Shown here: positions 18,621-27,831 of the stretch, in pieces
How positions within the stretch are numbered: the stretch's first letter is position 1
Layout of the letters: each line of letters opens with the position of its first letter
Assembly (NCBI RefSeq): GCF_002095465.1
Contig: NZ_MLFP01000004.1
Span: 124,001-188,000 of the forward strand
Length of the DNA: 64,000 bases
Direction: 5' to 3'
Source of the DNA: Pantoea rodasii
Lineage (GTDB): Bacteria > Pseudomonadota > Gammaproteobacteria > Enterobacterales > Enterobacteriaceae
Position numbers and translations under genes: made by a program
Notes under the pieces: model-generated
What the model saw: the letters and a program-made list of their open reading frames with translations, nothing else
Told to the model about the DNA's origin: nothing
Database searches by the model: none

Positions 18621-20030
18621 TCAGATATTCTCCAAATCCAACCCACGTGTTTTCGGACCGTAAATCCCCACTGACAGCATCACCATCAGCATGCTCAGCA
18701 CGATAAAGGCGATCACGCCTTCGCTGCCGGCGTACTGCAAAATAATACCGATCAGAATACTGCTGAACACCGTGGACAGGCGGCTAAAGGAGTAGCAGAA
18801 GCCGACTGCGCGAGCACGGATGTGCGTCGGGAAAATCTCTGTCTGATAAGCGTGATAACTGAAGGTCAGCCATGCGTTGCTGTAGGTGATCAGGAAGCCA
18901 CAGATGACCATCATCACCGGATTGGTTACTAACGCGAACAGCGTGCCGAACACCACGGTCATCAGGGAAGAGAGCACGATCTGCCATTTGTTCTCGATCT
19001 TATCGGCATAGCGGCTGCAAATCAGTGAGCCCAGCGGATAGGCCAGCGTGATGAAAAACGCATACAGCAGGCTGTGCGTCACGGTCGCACCTTTGCCGGA
19101 TAACAGCGCAGGCAGCCAGTTGCCGAAGCCGAAGAAACCTATCGCCTGGAAGAAGTTCATCACTACCAGCATCAGCGTACGCTTGCGGTAAGTCGGGCTC
19201 CAGATCTCGCTGAAGCGCCCTTTTTTCGGCAGCTGTGCAGCAGCATCGCTGTTGGAGAAGTCTTCGCCCGGCGCAATCCCGCAGCGTTTTTCCATCTCGC
19301 TCAGCACCTTATGTGCTTCCTGATGACGGCCCTGCTGCGCCAGCCAGCGCGCCGATTCCGGCAGGTTTTTACGAATCAGCCAGATCACCAGCGAACAGAC
19401 CGCGCCGGCAATAACAACCCAGCGCCAGCCTTCAAGGCTAAGAATAGTTTGCGGCACCAGCCACCATGACATCAGTGCTACCGCCGGAACCGACAGGAAC
19501 TGGATAAAGAAAGAGTAGGCAAAGGCGCGGCTGCGCAGATGAGCAGGCACCCATTCGGACAGATAAGTATCAATGGTCACCAGCTCAACACCGAGGCCGA
19601 TACCGACCAGGAAGCGGAACAGGATGATCATCTCAGCACTCTGCTGGAAGGCCATCAACAGTGAGAACACGCCGTACCACATCAGCGCACACATAAAGGT
19701 CAAACGCCGACCAAAGCGGTCAGCGTAAGGTGCGAGCAGGCTGGCACCGAAAAACAGCCCAAGGAAGGTGGCAGAGGCGAAGGCGGCCTGGTCAGAAAAT
19801 CCCAGCACGCCTTCAGAGCCGGTATGAAACACCCCGGCAGCCATCAGGCCAGAGCTGATATAACCGGTTTCAAACAGATCATAGAGCTCAAAAAAACCGC
19901 CCAATGCCAGCAGCGTGATAAAACGCCACAGGCCTGCGGAAGAGGGCAGTGCATCGATGCGCCCGGCTAAGGTGCGGCGATCCGCTGCGATGTGATCGTT
20001 CGCCATCCCTGTCGAAGTGATTGTTGTCAT
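18621..20030 (-). CDS. MFS metabolite:H+ symporter (YaaU/YdjK-like sugar-porter type)
   Basis: A 469-residue, 12-helix inner-membrane transporter with a polar N-terminal extension. Visible MFS signatures are YADRFGRRLTFM between helices 2 and 3, GIGLGVELVTIDTYLSEWVP, the central loop NLPESARWLAQQGRHQEAHK, and the second-half copy YADKIENKW. The PESARWL pattern and TEIFPTHIRARAVGF near helix 10 are those of the sugar porter/metabolite-H+ symporter branch. Start ATG 20030 has GAGG 10 bases upstream. The gene stands alone between the PIN gene (convergent) and abgT (same strand, 189 bases away). The substrate cannot be inferred. Confidence 0.87.
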   Translation of the reverse strand: MTTITSTGMANDHIAADRRTLAGRIDALPSSAGLWRFITLLALGGFFELYDLFETGYISSGLMAAGVFHTGSEGVLGFSDQAAFASATFLGLFFGASLLAPYADRFGRRLTFMCALMWYGVFSLLMAFQQSAEMIILFRFLVGIGLGVELVTIDTYLSEWVPAHLRSRAFAYSFFIQFLSVPAVALMSWWLVPQTILSLEGWRWVVIAGAVCSLVIWLIRKNLPESARWLAQQGRHQEAHKVLSEMEKRCGIAPGEDFSNSDAAAQLPKKGRFSEIWSPTYRKRTLMLVVMNFFQAIGFFGFGNWLPALLSGKGATVTHSLLYAFFITLAYPLGSLICSRYADKIENKWQIVLSSLMTVVFGTLFALVTNPVMMVICGFLITYSNAWLTFSYHAYQTEIFPTHIRARAVGFCYSFSRLSTVFSSILIGIILQYAGSEGVIAFIVLSMLMVMLSVGIYGPKTRGLDLENI

Positions 20031-20219
20031 TATTGGATAAACCTCGGTGTTTGCAGAACTCGCACGGTTGTAATTGGTTTTAAAAATAATTAACCGTTAG
20101 CAAGCGAAGGAATAGCAGGATAATCAATTCATCGCGGGTTGCCGAGAGGGGCAACGGTGACATTTTCGCAATCTACGTTGCAGTTCACAGAAGTGTGATC
20201 GCCGTCCCTGGCGATGCGA

Positions 20220-21740
20220 TTAATGCAGGCTGGGGTAAACGCCTGGACCAATCGGTAAGCCCAGGGCGTACCACACCAGCAGCAGGATGATCCAGCTGAT
20301 AAAGAACACCACCGGATACGGGAAGATCAGCACATAATAGGTGCCAAGTTGCGCATCTTTTTGGTATCGCTGCAGGAATCCAAGGAACAGCGGCAGGAAC
20401 GGCGACATCGGTGCCAGTGGCAGCACGGCTGAGTCCGCGATGCGGAAAATCATCTGCGCAAAGGCCGGATGGAAGCCAAGCAGCATGAACATTGGTACAA
20501 ACACCGGTGCCAGAATCGACCAGATGGCCGAGCCGCTGGCAATAAACATGCACAAGAATGCCGACAGGAACATCAAACCGAGGAACGCAGGCGCGCCGCT
20601 GATGCCGGCACTTTCCAGCATATCGGTCAAACCGATCGCCATGAATTTGCCCATGTTGCTCCAGTTAAAGAAGGCGACAAACTGCGACAGCGGGAACACC
20701 ATCACAATAAAGCCCGCCATGCTCTTCATCGGATCGACCAGCAGTTGAGGGATGTCATCCGGGCGGCGAATCTGTTTGGTGACGGCGCCGTAAGCAATCG
20801 CCACCACAAAGAAGAACAGGATGATGATCGGCACAATGCCCTGAATAAACGGCGAGGGGATGATGCCGCCAGATTTGGGATCGCGCAACGGCGCATGCTC
20901 TGGCACCACCAGCAATGCTATCAGCGCGATAAACACCAGGGCCGCGAAGCCCGCTGCACGTAAGCCCTTATTTTCCAGCGCGGTCAGCGGTGGCAGGCGA
21001 TCGTGATTGCCGCCGTTCCACACCGGAAGACGCGGCTCGACGAACTTATCGGTGAGGATGGCCCCGACGATGGTCAGCACAATCACCGAACTGGCCATAA
21101 AGAACCAGTTGTCGATCACGCTAACATGCACGGTATCGCTCACTGCTTTCGCGGCTTCAGTGCTGATGCCCGAAAGCAGCACGTCGGTGGTGACAATCAG
21201 CAGATTGGCGGTAAAGCCGGAAGCGACACCTGCGATGGCGGCCAGCAATCCTGCTACCGGATGACGGCCCACGGCCAGGAAGATCAGTGCGCCGAGCGGC
21301 GGCATCACGACTAATGCAGCATCTGATGAGATATGGCTGAAGAAGGCGATAAACAGCACCATGTAGCTGGCGTAGCGCCGGCTAACGCGTGACGCCATCT
21401 TCACCATCAACGATTGCAGCAGGCCGACTTTTTCCGCCAGTCCGGCACCAATCACCAGCGCCAGAATTGAGCCCAGTGGCGTAAAGCCGCTGAAGTTTTT
21501 AATGATATTTGGCAGAATCCACTGAATCCCGGCCACGCTCAGCAGGTTGTTGACCCGTACCAGTTCGCCGTTGGTGGGGTTTTTAACCGCCAAATCGAGA
21601 CCGCTGATTATGGCGGTGGCCACCATCAGGATGACAATCAAATAGACAAACAGTAAGAACGGGTTGGGCACTTTATTGCCGACCCGCTCAATCAAGCTAA
21701 ACAGCTTCCCTGGGCTGCGGTTCTCCGTGGTGACTTCCAT
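20220..21740 (-). CDS. abgT: p-Aminobenzoyl-glutamate transporter AbgT
   Basis: Imports p-aminobenzoyl-glutamate, a folate breakdown product, for hydrolysis by AbgAB; AbgT-family members also export sulfonamides. The 506-residue protein is nearly colinear with E. coli AbgT (508 aa): ERVGNKVPNPFLLFVYLIVI, NYASYMVLFIAFFSHISSDA-like RYASYMVLFIAFFSHISSDA, GFTANLLIVTTDVLLSGIST, and the C-terminal GLPIGPGVYPSLH. Hydrophobic helices fill the chain. ATG 21740 is preferred since GAGGAAA lies 6 bases upstream; the frame is open further 5' but there it overlaps the palindromic repeat. Third gene of abgA-abgB-abgT, separated from abgB by a 289-base spacer with a repeat element, so it may also have its own promoter. 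Confidence 0.95.
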   Translation of the reverse strand: MEVTTENRSPGKLFSLIERVGNKVPNPFLLFVYLIVILMVATAIISGLDLAVKNPTNGELVRVNNLLSVAGIQWILPNIIKNFSGFTPLGSILALVIGAGLAEKVGLLQSLMVKMASRVSRRYASYMVLFIAFFSHISSDAALVVMPPLGALIFLAVGRHPVAGLLAAIAGVASGFTANLLIVTTDVLLSGISTEAAKAVSDTVHVSVIDNWFFMASSVIVLTIVGAILTDKFVEPRLPVWNGGNHDRLPPLTALENKGLRAAGFAALVFIALIALLVVPEHAPLRDPKSGGIIPSPFIQGIVPIIILFFFVVAIAYGAVTKQIRRPDDIPQLLVDPMKSMAGFIVMVFPLSQFVAFFNWSNMGKFMAIGLTDMLESAGISGAPAFLGLMFLSAFLCMFIASGSAIWSILAPVFVPMFMLLGFHPAFAQMIFRIADSAVLPLAPMSPFLPLFLGFLQRYQKDAQLGTYYVLIFPYPVVFFISWIILLLVWYALGLPIGPGVYPSLH

Positions 21741-21775
21741 CGGTATTTCCTCGTCATGTCTGTTGTATTTGCGCC

Positions 21776-21960
21776 CGTCATACTTCAAGCCGCAGATGCG
21801 TTGGCCGCGTGCGTGCACCCCAGTCACTGACTGATGTCAGTGACTGGGGTGCACGCACTTGCCGCGTGATTCGGCCTACGGCCTCACCCTGCGGGCCAGC
21901 GCAAGCGCTGTTCAAAAGCGAGTCATCGCTTTTGTCCTGCGACTCGAATTATTTGGGGCT
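21776..21960. repeat. ~180-bp intergenic repeat with a 23-bp perfect hairpin, between abgB and abgT
   Basis: The outer ends are related inverted repeats (TACTTCAAGCCGCAG at 21781-21795; CTGCGACTCGAATTA at 21937-21951). The centre is a perfect 23-bp stem (21809-21831 with 21836-21858) closed by TGAT. From memory, similar sequences with the TCATACTTCAAG end recur between genes of many enterobacteria. It would lie inside the abg transcript and may reduce read-through into abgT. Confidence 0.65.
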
Positions 21961-22029
21961 TTAGTTTTTATTTTTGGTTACTGCATCCGGGTTTGCGTCG
22001 GATTTAAATCTTTTATGCCGCTACGGCTT

Positions 22030-23469
22030 TTATAATTTTGATGGCGTCACATCCGCCGGAATCGGGCAACTGTAAGGCTGTTCGCTGCGCACGCGCTGGA
22101 ACTCTTCGCGGCAGCGCGCCAGCGCTTCTTCATCCTGCAACAAGGTCAGCGCGGTGGCGGCCATTACTTTGGCGGCGAGGCACATACCTTTGTGGCCCAG
22201 CGAGGTGCGGCCCTGCGCCACCAGTTGCCAGGTGTGTAACGGCGTACCGAAGGCGAAGCAAGGCGCAAAGCACTGCGCGGTTGGCGTCACCCAACTCACA
22301 TCGCCGACGTCGGTTGAGCCATACAACAGCTCACGCGTCACGGCATAGGGCGCAACCTCATCCATCAAAATCTTGTCGCCCAACGCTTCGGTCCAGGCTA
22401 TGCCTTCTTCACCGCCGGTGCGTGCCGCGTTCAGGCGCGCATTGCGCAGATCGTCTTTGGTCAGCGTGGCCCGAATCTCTGCGGCGAACTGCCGTTCCTC
22501 CGCGCTGTACTCAGGCAAACCAAACTGATGCAAGTTACGCTCCATAACCGCTTCCAGCGCGCGATTTGGCACATAGTTGGAGCAGGCTTTATCGAAGCGT
22601 ACCGTCATGGTGGTGTCGGTCATCAGGGCCGCGCCTTTGGCAATGTTAATCACCCGCTGATAAATATCCTGCGCCTGATCGAGTTCAGGCGCGCGGATCA
22701 GATACAGCACTTCGGCATCGGCTTGCACCACATTGGGGGAAACGCCGCCGCTATTGGTCACGGCGTAGTGCACGCGCGCTTCCTGCACGATGTGCTCGCG
22801 CAGGAAATTGGCGCCGGTATTCATCAGCGTCACGGCATCCAGTGCGCTGCGGCCCAGATGCGGTGAGTTGGCGGCGTGCGCGGCAATGCCTTTGAAGTGA
22901 AACGCGGCCTGGATGTTGGCGAGGGTGCTGAGGTTGAACATGCCGCTGAAGCCTTCAGGATGCCAGGTCACAGCGGCATCCACATCATCAAACAGCCCTT
23001 CACGCACCATAAAGGTTTTGCCGGAACCGCCTTCTTCGCCCGGACAGCCATAAAAACGCAGCGTGCCACGCTGGCCGTTCTCGGCCCACCAGGCTTTGAT
23101 GGCGAAGGCAGCCGCCAGTCCCGCTGTGCCCAGCAGATTGTGGCCACAGCCGTGTCCGTTGCCGTTTTCCACCAGCGGTTGCGGCGAGGCACAGCCGGAC
23201 TGCTGGCTCAATCCGGCCAGCGCATCAAACTCGCCGAGGATGGCAATCACCGGTTTTCCACTGCCGATACTGGCGATAAAGGCGGTGTCGATGTTGCCGA
23301 CGCTACGCTCAACGGCAAAGCCTTCCTGCTCCAGCGCATCGGCCAGAATGGCGGAAGACTGTGTCTCCTCAAAGCGGGTTTCCGGCACGTCCCAGATGGC
23401 GTCGCTAAGGGCGGTGAAGCGCGGCTGGTTTTCGTTGATATAGCGATCGATAAAATTGTGATGGCTCAT
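22030..23469 (-). CDS. abgB: p-Aminobenzoyl-glutamate hydrolase subunit B, AbgB (M20 family)
   Basis: With AbgA forms the zinc enzyme that splits p-aminobenzoyl-glutamate into p-aminobenzoate and glutamate. The 479-residue protein has the M20 peptidase/amidohydrolase layout: [11 protein letters not shown] near residue 80, [19 protein letters not shown] with metal-binding His residues near 105-110, and [19 protein letters not shown] with the catalytic Glu near 145. The central dimerisation (lid) domain follows, then [17 protein letters not shown], which is typical of AbgB. The start ATG overlaps the abgA stop (ATGA), showing tight coupling. Length agrees with E. coli AbgB (481 aa). Confidence 0.94.
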   Translation of the reverse strand: MSHHNFIDRYINENQPRFTALSDAIWDVPETRFEETQSSAILADALEQEGFAVERSVGNIDTAFIASIGSGKPVIAILGEFDALAGLSQQSGCASPQPLVENGNGHGCGHNLLGTAGLAAAFAIKAWWAENGQRGTLRFYGCPGEEGGSGKTFMVREGLFDDVDAAVTWHPEGFSGMFNLSTLANIQAAFHFKGIAAHAANSPHLGRSALDAVTLMNTGANFLREHIVQEARVHYAVTNSGGVSPNVVQADAEVLYLIRAPELDQAQDIYQRVINIAKGAALMTDTTMTVRFDKACSNYVPNRALEAVMERNLHQFGLPEYSAEERQFAAEIRATLTKDDLRNARLNAARTGGEEGIAWTEALGDKILMDEVAPYAVTRELLYGSTDVGDVSWVTPTAQCFAPCFAFGTPLHTWQLVAQGRTSLGHKGMCLAAKVMAATALTLLQDEEALARCREEFQRVRSEQPYSCPIPADVTPSKL

Positions 23470-24779
23470 CGCTGACCTCCAAACTGCGCCTGATTCAGCG
23501 CCAGCGTCGCGAGCGTTTGTACCGCGGTGGCCATGATCGCTTCGTCAAAGTCGAACTTCGCGTTGTGGTGGCCTGCTGCCAAATCGCAGCCGAAGATCAC
23601 ATAGGATGACTGGCCGCCGCGCTGCTGCACGCGTTCCAGCATGTAGGTGGCATCCTCTGAACCTGCCGCCTGTTTTTTGGTATCCACCACCGAGCTGAAA
23701 ATCCCCAGAGCATCGGCCTGCTGATGAATAAAATCGACCCACGGCTGGCTTGGCGTACAGCTGCGCGCGCCGCCCATCAGCTTGATGTCGTACTCCACGC
23801 CGTACATCGACGCGGCACCTGCAATTACGCGCAGGGCTTGCTGATAAATGTCATCGTTGACCTCGTTGCTGGCACCCCGGGTTTCCACTTTCATCAGGGC
23901 ATAATCCGGCACCACATTGCGTCCCGAACCGGCCTGCAACACGCCGACGTTGACGCGCGCCACGCCGCCGCTGTGTTGCGGCAGATTGTGCAGCGCCAGT
24001 GTGGCCTGCGCCGCCGCCAGCAGTGCATTACGACCCTCTTCGGGTTTGCCACCTGCATGCGCACCCACGCCGGTGAAATTGACATCCAGCTTGGTGGTGG
24101 CAAGGAAGCTGTCGCTGCCGCAAACGATTTCGCCAACAGGCACGCCGGTGCCGAGATGGATGGCGGTAAACAGATCCACATCATCCACCACGCCTGCCGC
24201 CACCATGGCTTTCGCGCCGCGCACGCCCTCTTCGGCGGGCTGGAAGATGATTTTAATTGTGCCGCTGAGCTGATCTTTCATCTCCATCAACACGCCCGCC
24301 AGCGCCAGACCAATGGTGGTGTGGCCGTCGTGACCACAGGCGTGCATCATGCCGGGGTTGCAGGAGGCGAAACCTTCGCGAGTAGGGATGTGGTCGGCAT
24401 CGCGGCTTTCGTTCTGGTCCAGCGCATCCATATCGACACGGAAGCCCATCACCGGGCCAGGACGACCGGTCTCCAGTGTGGCGACCACGCCGCAGAAGCC
24501 GCCGGAAAAATGCGAGATCCACTGTGGCAATGCGCCTTGTTCCAGTGCGCGGGCTTCCTGCTGTGCCAGCACTTCATCAGAAGGCAAACCCATGCGCGCA
24601 TCGGCATCGATCACTTCACGGCCCAGCTTGAGTTGATAACCCAGACGATGCAGTTCTTCTGCCACTAAAGTGGCAGTACGGAACTCCAGCCAGCCAGATT
24701 CGGCAAAATGATGCAGGTCGCGCCGCCACTTTTGCATCTGCGGTATCCGCGTGTTGACGAGGTCAGAGAGGGTTTTCAT
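23466..24779 (-). CDS. abgA: p-Aminobenzoyl-glutamate hydrolase subunit A, AbgA (M20 family)
   Basis: Partner subunit of AbgB. The 437-residue protein has [20 protein letters not shown] near the N-terminus, [20 protein letters not shown] with the metal ligands near residues 140-150, and [20 protein letters not shown] with the catalytic Glu-Glu pair. ATG 24779 is chosen because AAAGG lies 8 bases upstream; the ATG two codons before it sits too close to that site. First gene of abgA-abgB-abgT, divergent from abgR with a 114-base spacer that must hold both promoters. In E. coli AbgR is the expected regulator of this operon. Confidence 0.94.
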   Translation of the reverse strand: MKTLSDLVNTRIPQMQKWRRDLHHFAESGWLEFRTATLVAEELHRLGYQLKLGREVIDADARMGLPSDEVLAQQEARALEQGALPQWISHFSGGFCGVVATLETGRPGPVMGFRVDMDALDQNESRDADHIPTREGFASCNPGMMHACGHDGHTTIGLALAGVLMEMKDQLSGTIKIIFQPAEEGVRGAKAMVAAGVVDDVDLFTAIHLGTGVPVGEIVCGSDSFLATTKLDVNFTGVGAHAGGKPEEGRNALLAAAQATLALHNLPQHSGGVARVNVGVLQAGSGRNVVPDYALMKVETRGASNEVNDDIYQQALRVIAGAASMYGVEYDIKLMGGARSCTPSQPWVDFIHQQADALGIFSSVVDTKKQAAGSEDATYMLERVQQRGGQSSYVIFGCDLAAGHHNAKFDFDEAIMATAVQTLATLALNQAQFGGQR

Positions 24780-24893
24780 CGGCATGTCCTTTGTGTTGGT
24801 TTTTTATGCATTCACCCGAATCTACACAATGGTATTGGTGCGCATAAGATGCGAATATCTTGTCACTGATAAACAACGGTTATCACAAAAATC

Positions 24894-25796
24894 ATGCCTG
24901 CCAACCTCAAACTTCATCAGCTGCGCGCCTTTGTCGATGTCGCTCGTCAGGGCAGTATCCGTGCTGCCAGCCGCTTATCGGGGCTATCACAACCTGCGCT
25001 GACTAAAGCGATACAGGAACTGGAGCTGGCGCTTGGCGCACGCTTGTTTGAACGGCGTCAGCAAGGCGTCACGCTAACGGATATCGGTGATAACTTTTTC
25101 CGGCATGCCAGTCTGGTGCTGGAAGAGTTACGCGTGGCGCAGGAAGATATTCAGCAGAGATTGGGATTGGCAGGAGGGCGGGTGAATATCGGCGTGGGCG
25201 GCAGTATTGCGCGCACTATCATGCCGCAGGTCATCACTCAATTTCATCGCGAATACCCGTTGGTGAAGGTGCGTATTGTTGAGGGGCAACTGGTGTCGAT
25301 GGTGCATGAGCTGCGTCAGGGCGCGCTGGATTTCACCATCAATACTTACGATCAGCATCATTTGGATCAGGAGCTGATTTTTGAGCGGCTGATGCAGCGT
25401 GATTATCAGGTGGTAATGCGTAAAGGGCACCCGATGGCGCATGCGCGTTCGTTAGCCGAATTGCAGCACTGTGACTGGACCATGCCCACGCCGCAGGGCA
25501 GCTATTATCGCCTGCTGCACGATCTGTTTGGCGAGCGCGGTATGGCGCCGAAGATCGTAGTGACCTGCGAGACTTTTATGGCCTGCACCAGCCTGGTGGC
25601 AAAGAGTGATTTTGTCAGCATCATCTCGCGCGATGTCATTGAGGATCCGACGCACGGAGGGCAACTCATTGCCCTTGATCTTGACGATCCGTTGCCGAAA
25701 GCCACCTTCTATTTGATCCAGCGAAAAGACACCGCGCTGACCCCAATGAGCGCTTACATGGCCCAGCTGTTCCGCCGCTATTGTCAACAAAGGTAA
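24894..25796 (+). CDS. abgR: LysR-type regulator AbgR
   Basis: A 300-residue LTTR matching E. coli AbgR (302 aa): LHQLRAFVDVARQGSIRAAS with the winged HTH (SGLSQPALTKAIQELELALG), IVEGQLVSMVHELRQGALDF and MPTPQGSYYRLLHDLFGERG in the effector domain, and CETFMACTSLVAKSDFVSII. Probably activates abgABT in response to a folate-derived effector; that is inferred from position and family. ATG 24894 is the only start giving the full HTH. The sequence covering the last codons is repeated, imperfectly, 30 bases downstream. Confidence 0.93.
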   Translation: MPANLKLHQLRAFVDVARQGSIRAASRLSGLSQPALTKAIQELELALGARLFERRQQGVTLTDIGDNFFRHASLVLEELRVAQEDIQQRLGLAGGRVNIGVGGSIARTIMPQVITQFHREYPLVKVRIVEGQLVSMVHELRQGALDFTINTYDQHHLDQELIFERLMQRDYQVVMRKGHPMAHARSLAELQHCDWTMPTPQGSYYRLLHDLFGERGMAPKIVVTCETFMACTSLVAKSDFVSIISRDVIEDPTHGGQLIALDLDDPLPKATFYLIQRKDTALTPMSAYMAQLFRRYCQQR

Positions 25797-25833
25797 GAGT
25801 GTGTCCTGGATTGTCAGCAAAGTTAAGAGTGCG
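25781..25833 (+). repeat. Imperfect direct repeat at the 3' end of abgR
   Basis: TTGTCAACAAAGGTAAGAGT (25781-25800) and TTGTCAGCAAAGTTAAGAGT (25811-25830) match at 18 of 20 positions with a 30-base period. The first copy includes the abgR stop codon; the second is non-coding. Confidence 0.7.
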
Positions 25834-25904
25834 GTTTGGCTCGCAGCTTTTTAAAAATTGCGCATTACACTTGCTCCGTACGTTTACGTTAAGGAGAACC
25901 GACC

Positions 25905-26336
25905 ATGCAAATTACCCCTTATTTGTTTTACAACGGCCGCTGTGAAGAGGCGATCGCCTTTTATCTTGCGGCCACTGACGGCGAACTACTGTTTAAAATG
26001 ACCTTCGGTGACATGCCGGATGAAACCCCTGTTGAGGATGAGGGCTGCCCCTCTGGCGTGACCTTCTCGCCAGAACAAATCATGCATGCCCAGCTGCGCA
26101 TCGGTCAGGGTGAATTGATGATGAGCGATGGCGCACAGCAGGCAAACTACGCCGGCTTTTCCGTGAGTTTATCGACACTCGATGAAGCGCAAGGAAAACG
26201 TTGGTTTGATGCTTTATCCGCAGGCGGAGAGGTGACGAAAGCGTGGGAGCCGACATTCTGGGCGCACGGTTTCGGCATGTTCACCGATAAGTTTGGCGTG
26301 CCCTGGATGGTGAGTGCGGACATGCCGCAGAGTTAA
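25905..26336 (+). CDS. yjdN: YjdN/PhnB-like glyoxalase-fold (VOC) protein
   Basis: A 143-residue protein of the VOC/DUF1338-like PhnB family, similar throughout to E. coli YjdN: ITPYLFYNGRCEEAIAFYLA, LLFKMTFGDMPDE, AQLRIGQGELMMSDGA, and the C-terminal WEPTFWAHGFGMFTDKFGVPW. The fold is two beta-alpha-beta-beta-beta modules; most family members have no assigned reaction, and the database name 3-demethylubiquinone methyltransferase-like is not evidence of function. AAGGAG lies 9 bases before ATG 25905. Single gene, convergent with tsx across a palindromic repeat. Confidence 0.87.
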   Translation: MQITPYLFYNGRCEEAIAFYLAATDGELLFKMTFGDMPDETPVEDEGCPSGVTFSPEQIMHAQLRIGQGELMMSDGAQQANYAGFSVSLSTLDEAQGKRWFDALSAGGEVTKAWEPTFWAHGFGMFTDKFGVPWMVSADMPQS

Positions 26337-26354
26337 TATACAGGGTCAAAATGC

Positions 26355-26428
26355 GTAGCGGCGCAATTTAATGCATTTCTGAAACGATATTAAAGCTTCA
26401 GAAACGCACGAAAAATTGCGCCGCTATA
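26355..26428. repeat. GTAGCGGCGC-type palindromic repeat, copy C
   Basis: GTAGCGGCGCAATTTAATGC at 26355-26374 is mirrored by AAAAATTGCGCCGCTAT at 26411-26427, with TTTCTGAA/TTCAGAAA as inner pairing arms. It lies between the convergent yjdN and tsx genes, where it could serve as a transcript-end hairpin for both. Confidence 0.75.
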
Positions 26429-26439
26429 GTGTCAGCAAA

Positions 26440-27306
26440 TCAGAAGTTGTAACCCACGACCAGGTAGTAACCCCAACCGGTTGATTTCACTTCAAACGGA
26501 CCGTTGCCGAAGTTCAGCTCCTGCCCATCCGCCCACTGCCCGCCGTTATGGAAATAACGTGCCACGGTAGAAACGTGCCAGTGATCGTAGTTCAGCGACA
26601 GAATGTGGCTGGACGCGATCGAGTTGCTGGTGCGTGAAGGGCCGGTCTCATCGCGCAGGTCTGAACCCCAATCGAAGTTGGTGAAGCCGATATAGCTCAG
26701 CTTGCCACCCCACAGATCGGTAATCGGCACAAAGTATTTCACTTTGAAGCGATAACCATCCCAGCTGTTTTCGTTCGCTGCACCGTAGTTCTGCCACTGA
26801 TATTTGGCATACACGTTCAGTGACAAGCCGATATCGCTGTGCGTATCGATGTCGGTACCCAGACCCATGTACCAGGTGTTCTGACGCTGTGAAGCGTTAC
26901 GACCCATGTCATAGATATAGTTGTTGGCGAAGTACCACTCTTTAAACGGACCGAATGCCAGGCTGGTGCCCGTCAGTTTATCGATAGAGAAGCGCGGCTC
27001 AATTTCCATGAACAGCGGCGAACCGTGGTCGAAAATGCCGTTGGCGTTGCTGTTACCTGCACCAAAGAAGTTGGTCAAATCCGCATAGCCGTAGAAATCG
27101 AACCAGTCTTTTTTGGCAAAGGCTTCGTATTCGAGATACACGTCATTGTTGAACTGCGGTCCGAAGCGCGTGTGGGTGCTGCCAACCACGTTAACGCTCT
27201 GGTGCCACCAATCTGAAAGATACTGCGGATCGCTGTCTGCCGCTTGTGCCGCGCCGGTCCAGCTGCTGGCCAGTAAGGCCCCTGCTATCAATGCTTTGAA
27301 TTTCAT
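26440..27306 (-). CDS. tsx: Nucleoside-specific outer-membrane channel Tsx
   Basis: A 12-stranded outer-membrane barrel that lets nucleosides and deoxynucleosides diffuse in; also a phage T6 and colicin K receptor in E. coli. The 288-residue protein has a signal peptide ending GAAQAADSD, then [60 protein letters not shown] and the terminal LVVGYNF with C-terminal Phe, all as in E. coli Tsx. ATG 27306 gives a normal signal peptide; a GTG five codons earlier has no better ribosome site. A perfect CRP/CytR-type palindrome lies about 200 bases upstream, agreeing with the known catabolite control of tsx. A NepI-like exporter lies elsewhere in the window, so nucleoside flux may be bidirectional. 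Confidence 0.96.
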   Translation of the reverse strand: MKFKALIAGALLASSWTGAAQAADSDPQYLSDWWHQSVNVVGSTHTRFGPQFNNDVYLEYEAFAKKDWFDFYGYADLTNFFGAGNSNANGIFDHGSPLFMEIEPRFSIDKLTGTSLAFGPFKEWYFANNYIYDMGRNASQRQNTWYMGLGTDIDTHSDIGLSLNVYAKYQWQNYGAANENSWDGYRFKVKYFVPITDLWGGKLSYIGFTNFDWGSDLRDETGPSRTSNSIASSHILSLNYDHWHVSTVARYFHNGGQWADGQELNFGNGPFEVKSTGWGYYLVVGYNF

Positions 27307-27508
27307 TATTTTATTAACCACATGCTAGTGATCGCCGCAGATGCGTCGCGATCGAGTGAAAGCGATCCCAGGGGATGGGCCGTGAGTTGTTTTTAACCGG
27401 TCTAAATCGCCGAATTTTCAAGTGTGCGTAATGTGCCTGTAACACAGCGATAGGAAATAGATTTTGATCACGTTTGTCAAAAAGTGTTGCATTTTGATTC
27501 ACTAAATA

Positions 27509-27524
27509 TGTGACTACGATCACA
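27509..27524. promoter_or_regulatory. CRP (cAMP receptor protein) binding site upstream of tsx
   Basis: TGTGACTACGATCACA is a perfect TGTGA-N6-TCACA palindrome, flanked by TA and TA. A second, weaker match (GATCACG near 27467) lies 40 bases nearer the gene; E. coli tsx also has two CRP sites with CytR between them. Confidence 0.8.
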
Positions 27525-27607
27525 TAATTGCCGTGTAGCGAACGGAACCCCGCAACCGTTTACGTTGTCGCGTACAACCGCAAAGATCTCAGATGAAGAA
27601 AAAGAAC

Positions 27608-27797
27608 GTAGCGGCACGATTCATCGTGCGCCTTTAGAATTTGATGGCGGAAAATGCGGGGTTCAGCGCGCCTTTGGCATTTGATGGCGGAGATGTGCTC
27701 GGTGCATCTCGCCTTAGGAATTTGTAGCGGAAAAATATGTAGTATATCGGGTAGTGCGAGTTTGAAGAGCAAAGACTCATTACGTTGCGCCGCTACC
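27608..27797. repeat. Three tandem ~40-bp repeats inside a degenerate GTAGCGGC repeat (copy D)
   Basis: GCGCCTTTAGAATTTGATGG (27628-27647), GCGCCTTTGGCATTTGATGG (27668-27687) and TCGCCTTAGGAATTTGTAGC (27709-27728) follow each other at 40-41 base steps. They are flanked by GTAGCGGCACGATTCATCGT on the left and GCGCCGCTAC on the right (27787-27796), the ends of the family repeat. This occupies most of the 525-base gap between tsx and the sensor kinase gene. Confidence 0.6.
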
Positions 27798-27831
27798 GCG
27801 CGTGCTATTCAACACGGTAGCGACACAGTGA

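Noticed and set aside
20130..20219. Short stems (GTTGCC/GGCAAC, ATCGCC/GGCGAT) after abgT considered as terminators
   Set aside because: Six-pair stems without T-runs are expected by chance in GC-rich DNA.
23724..24668. 314-codon open frame antisense to abgA
   Set aside because: It covers a well-conserved M20 enzyme on the other strand and has no recognisable domain.
27608..27797. Three regularly spaced repeats considered as a CRISPR array
   Set aside because: The repeats are imperfect and only three, the spacers are not unique-looking, and there are no cas genes.
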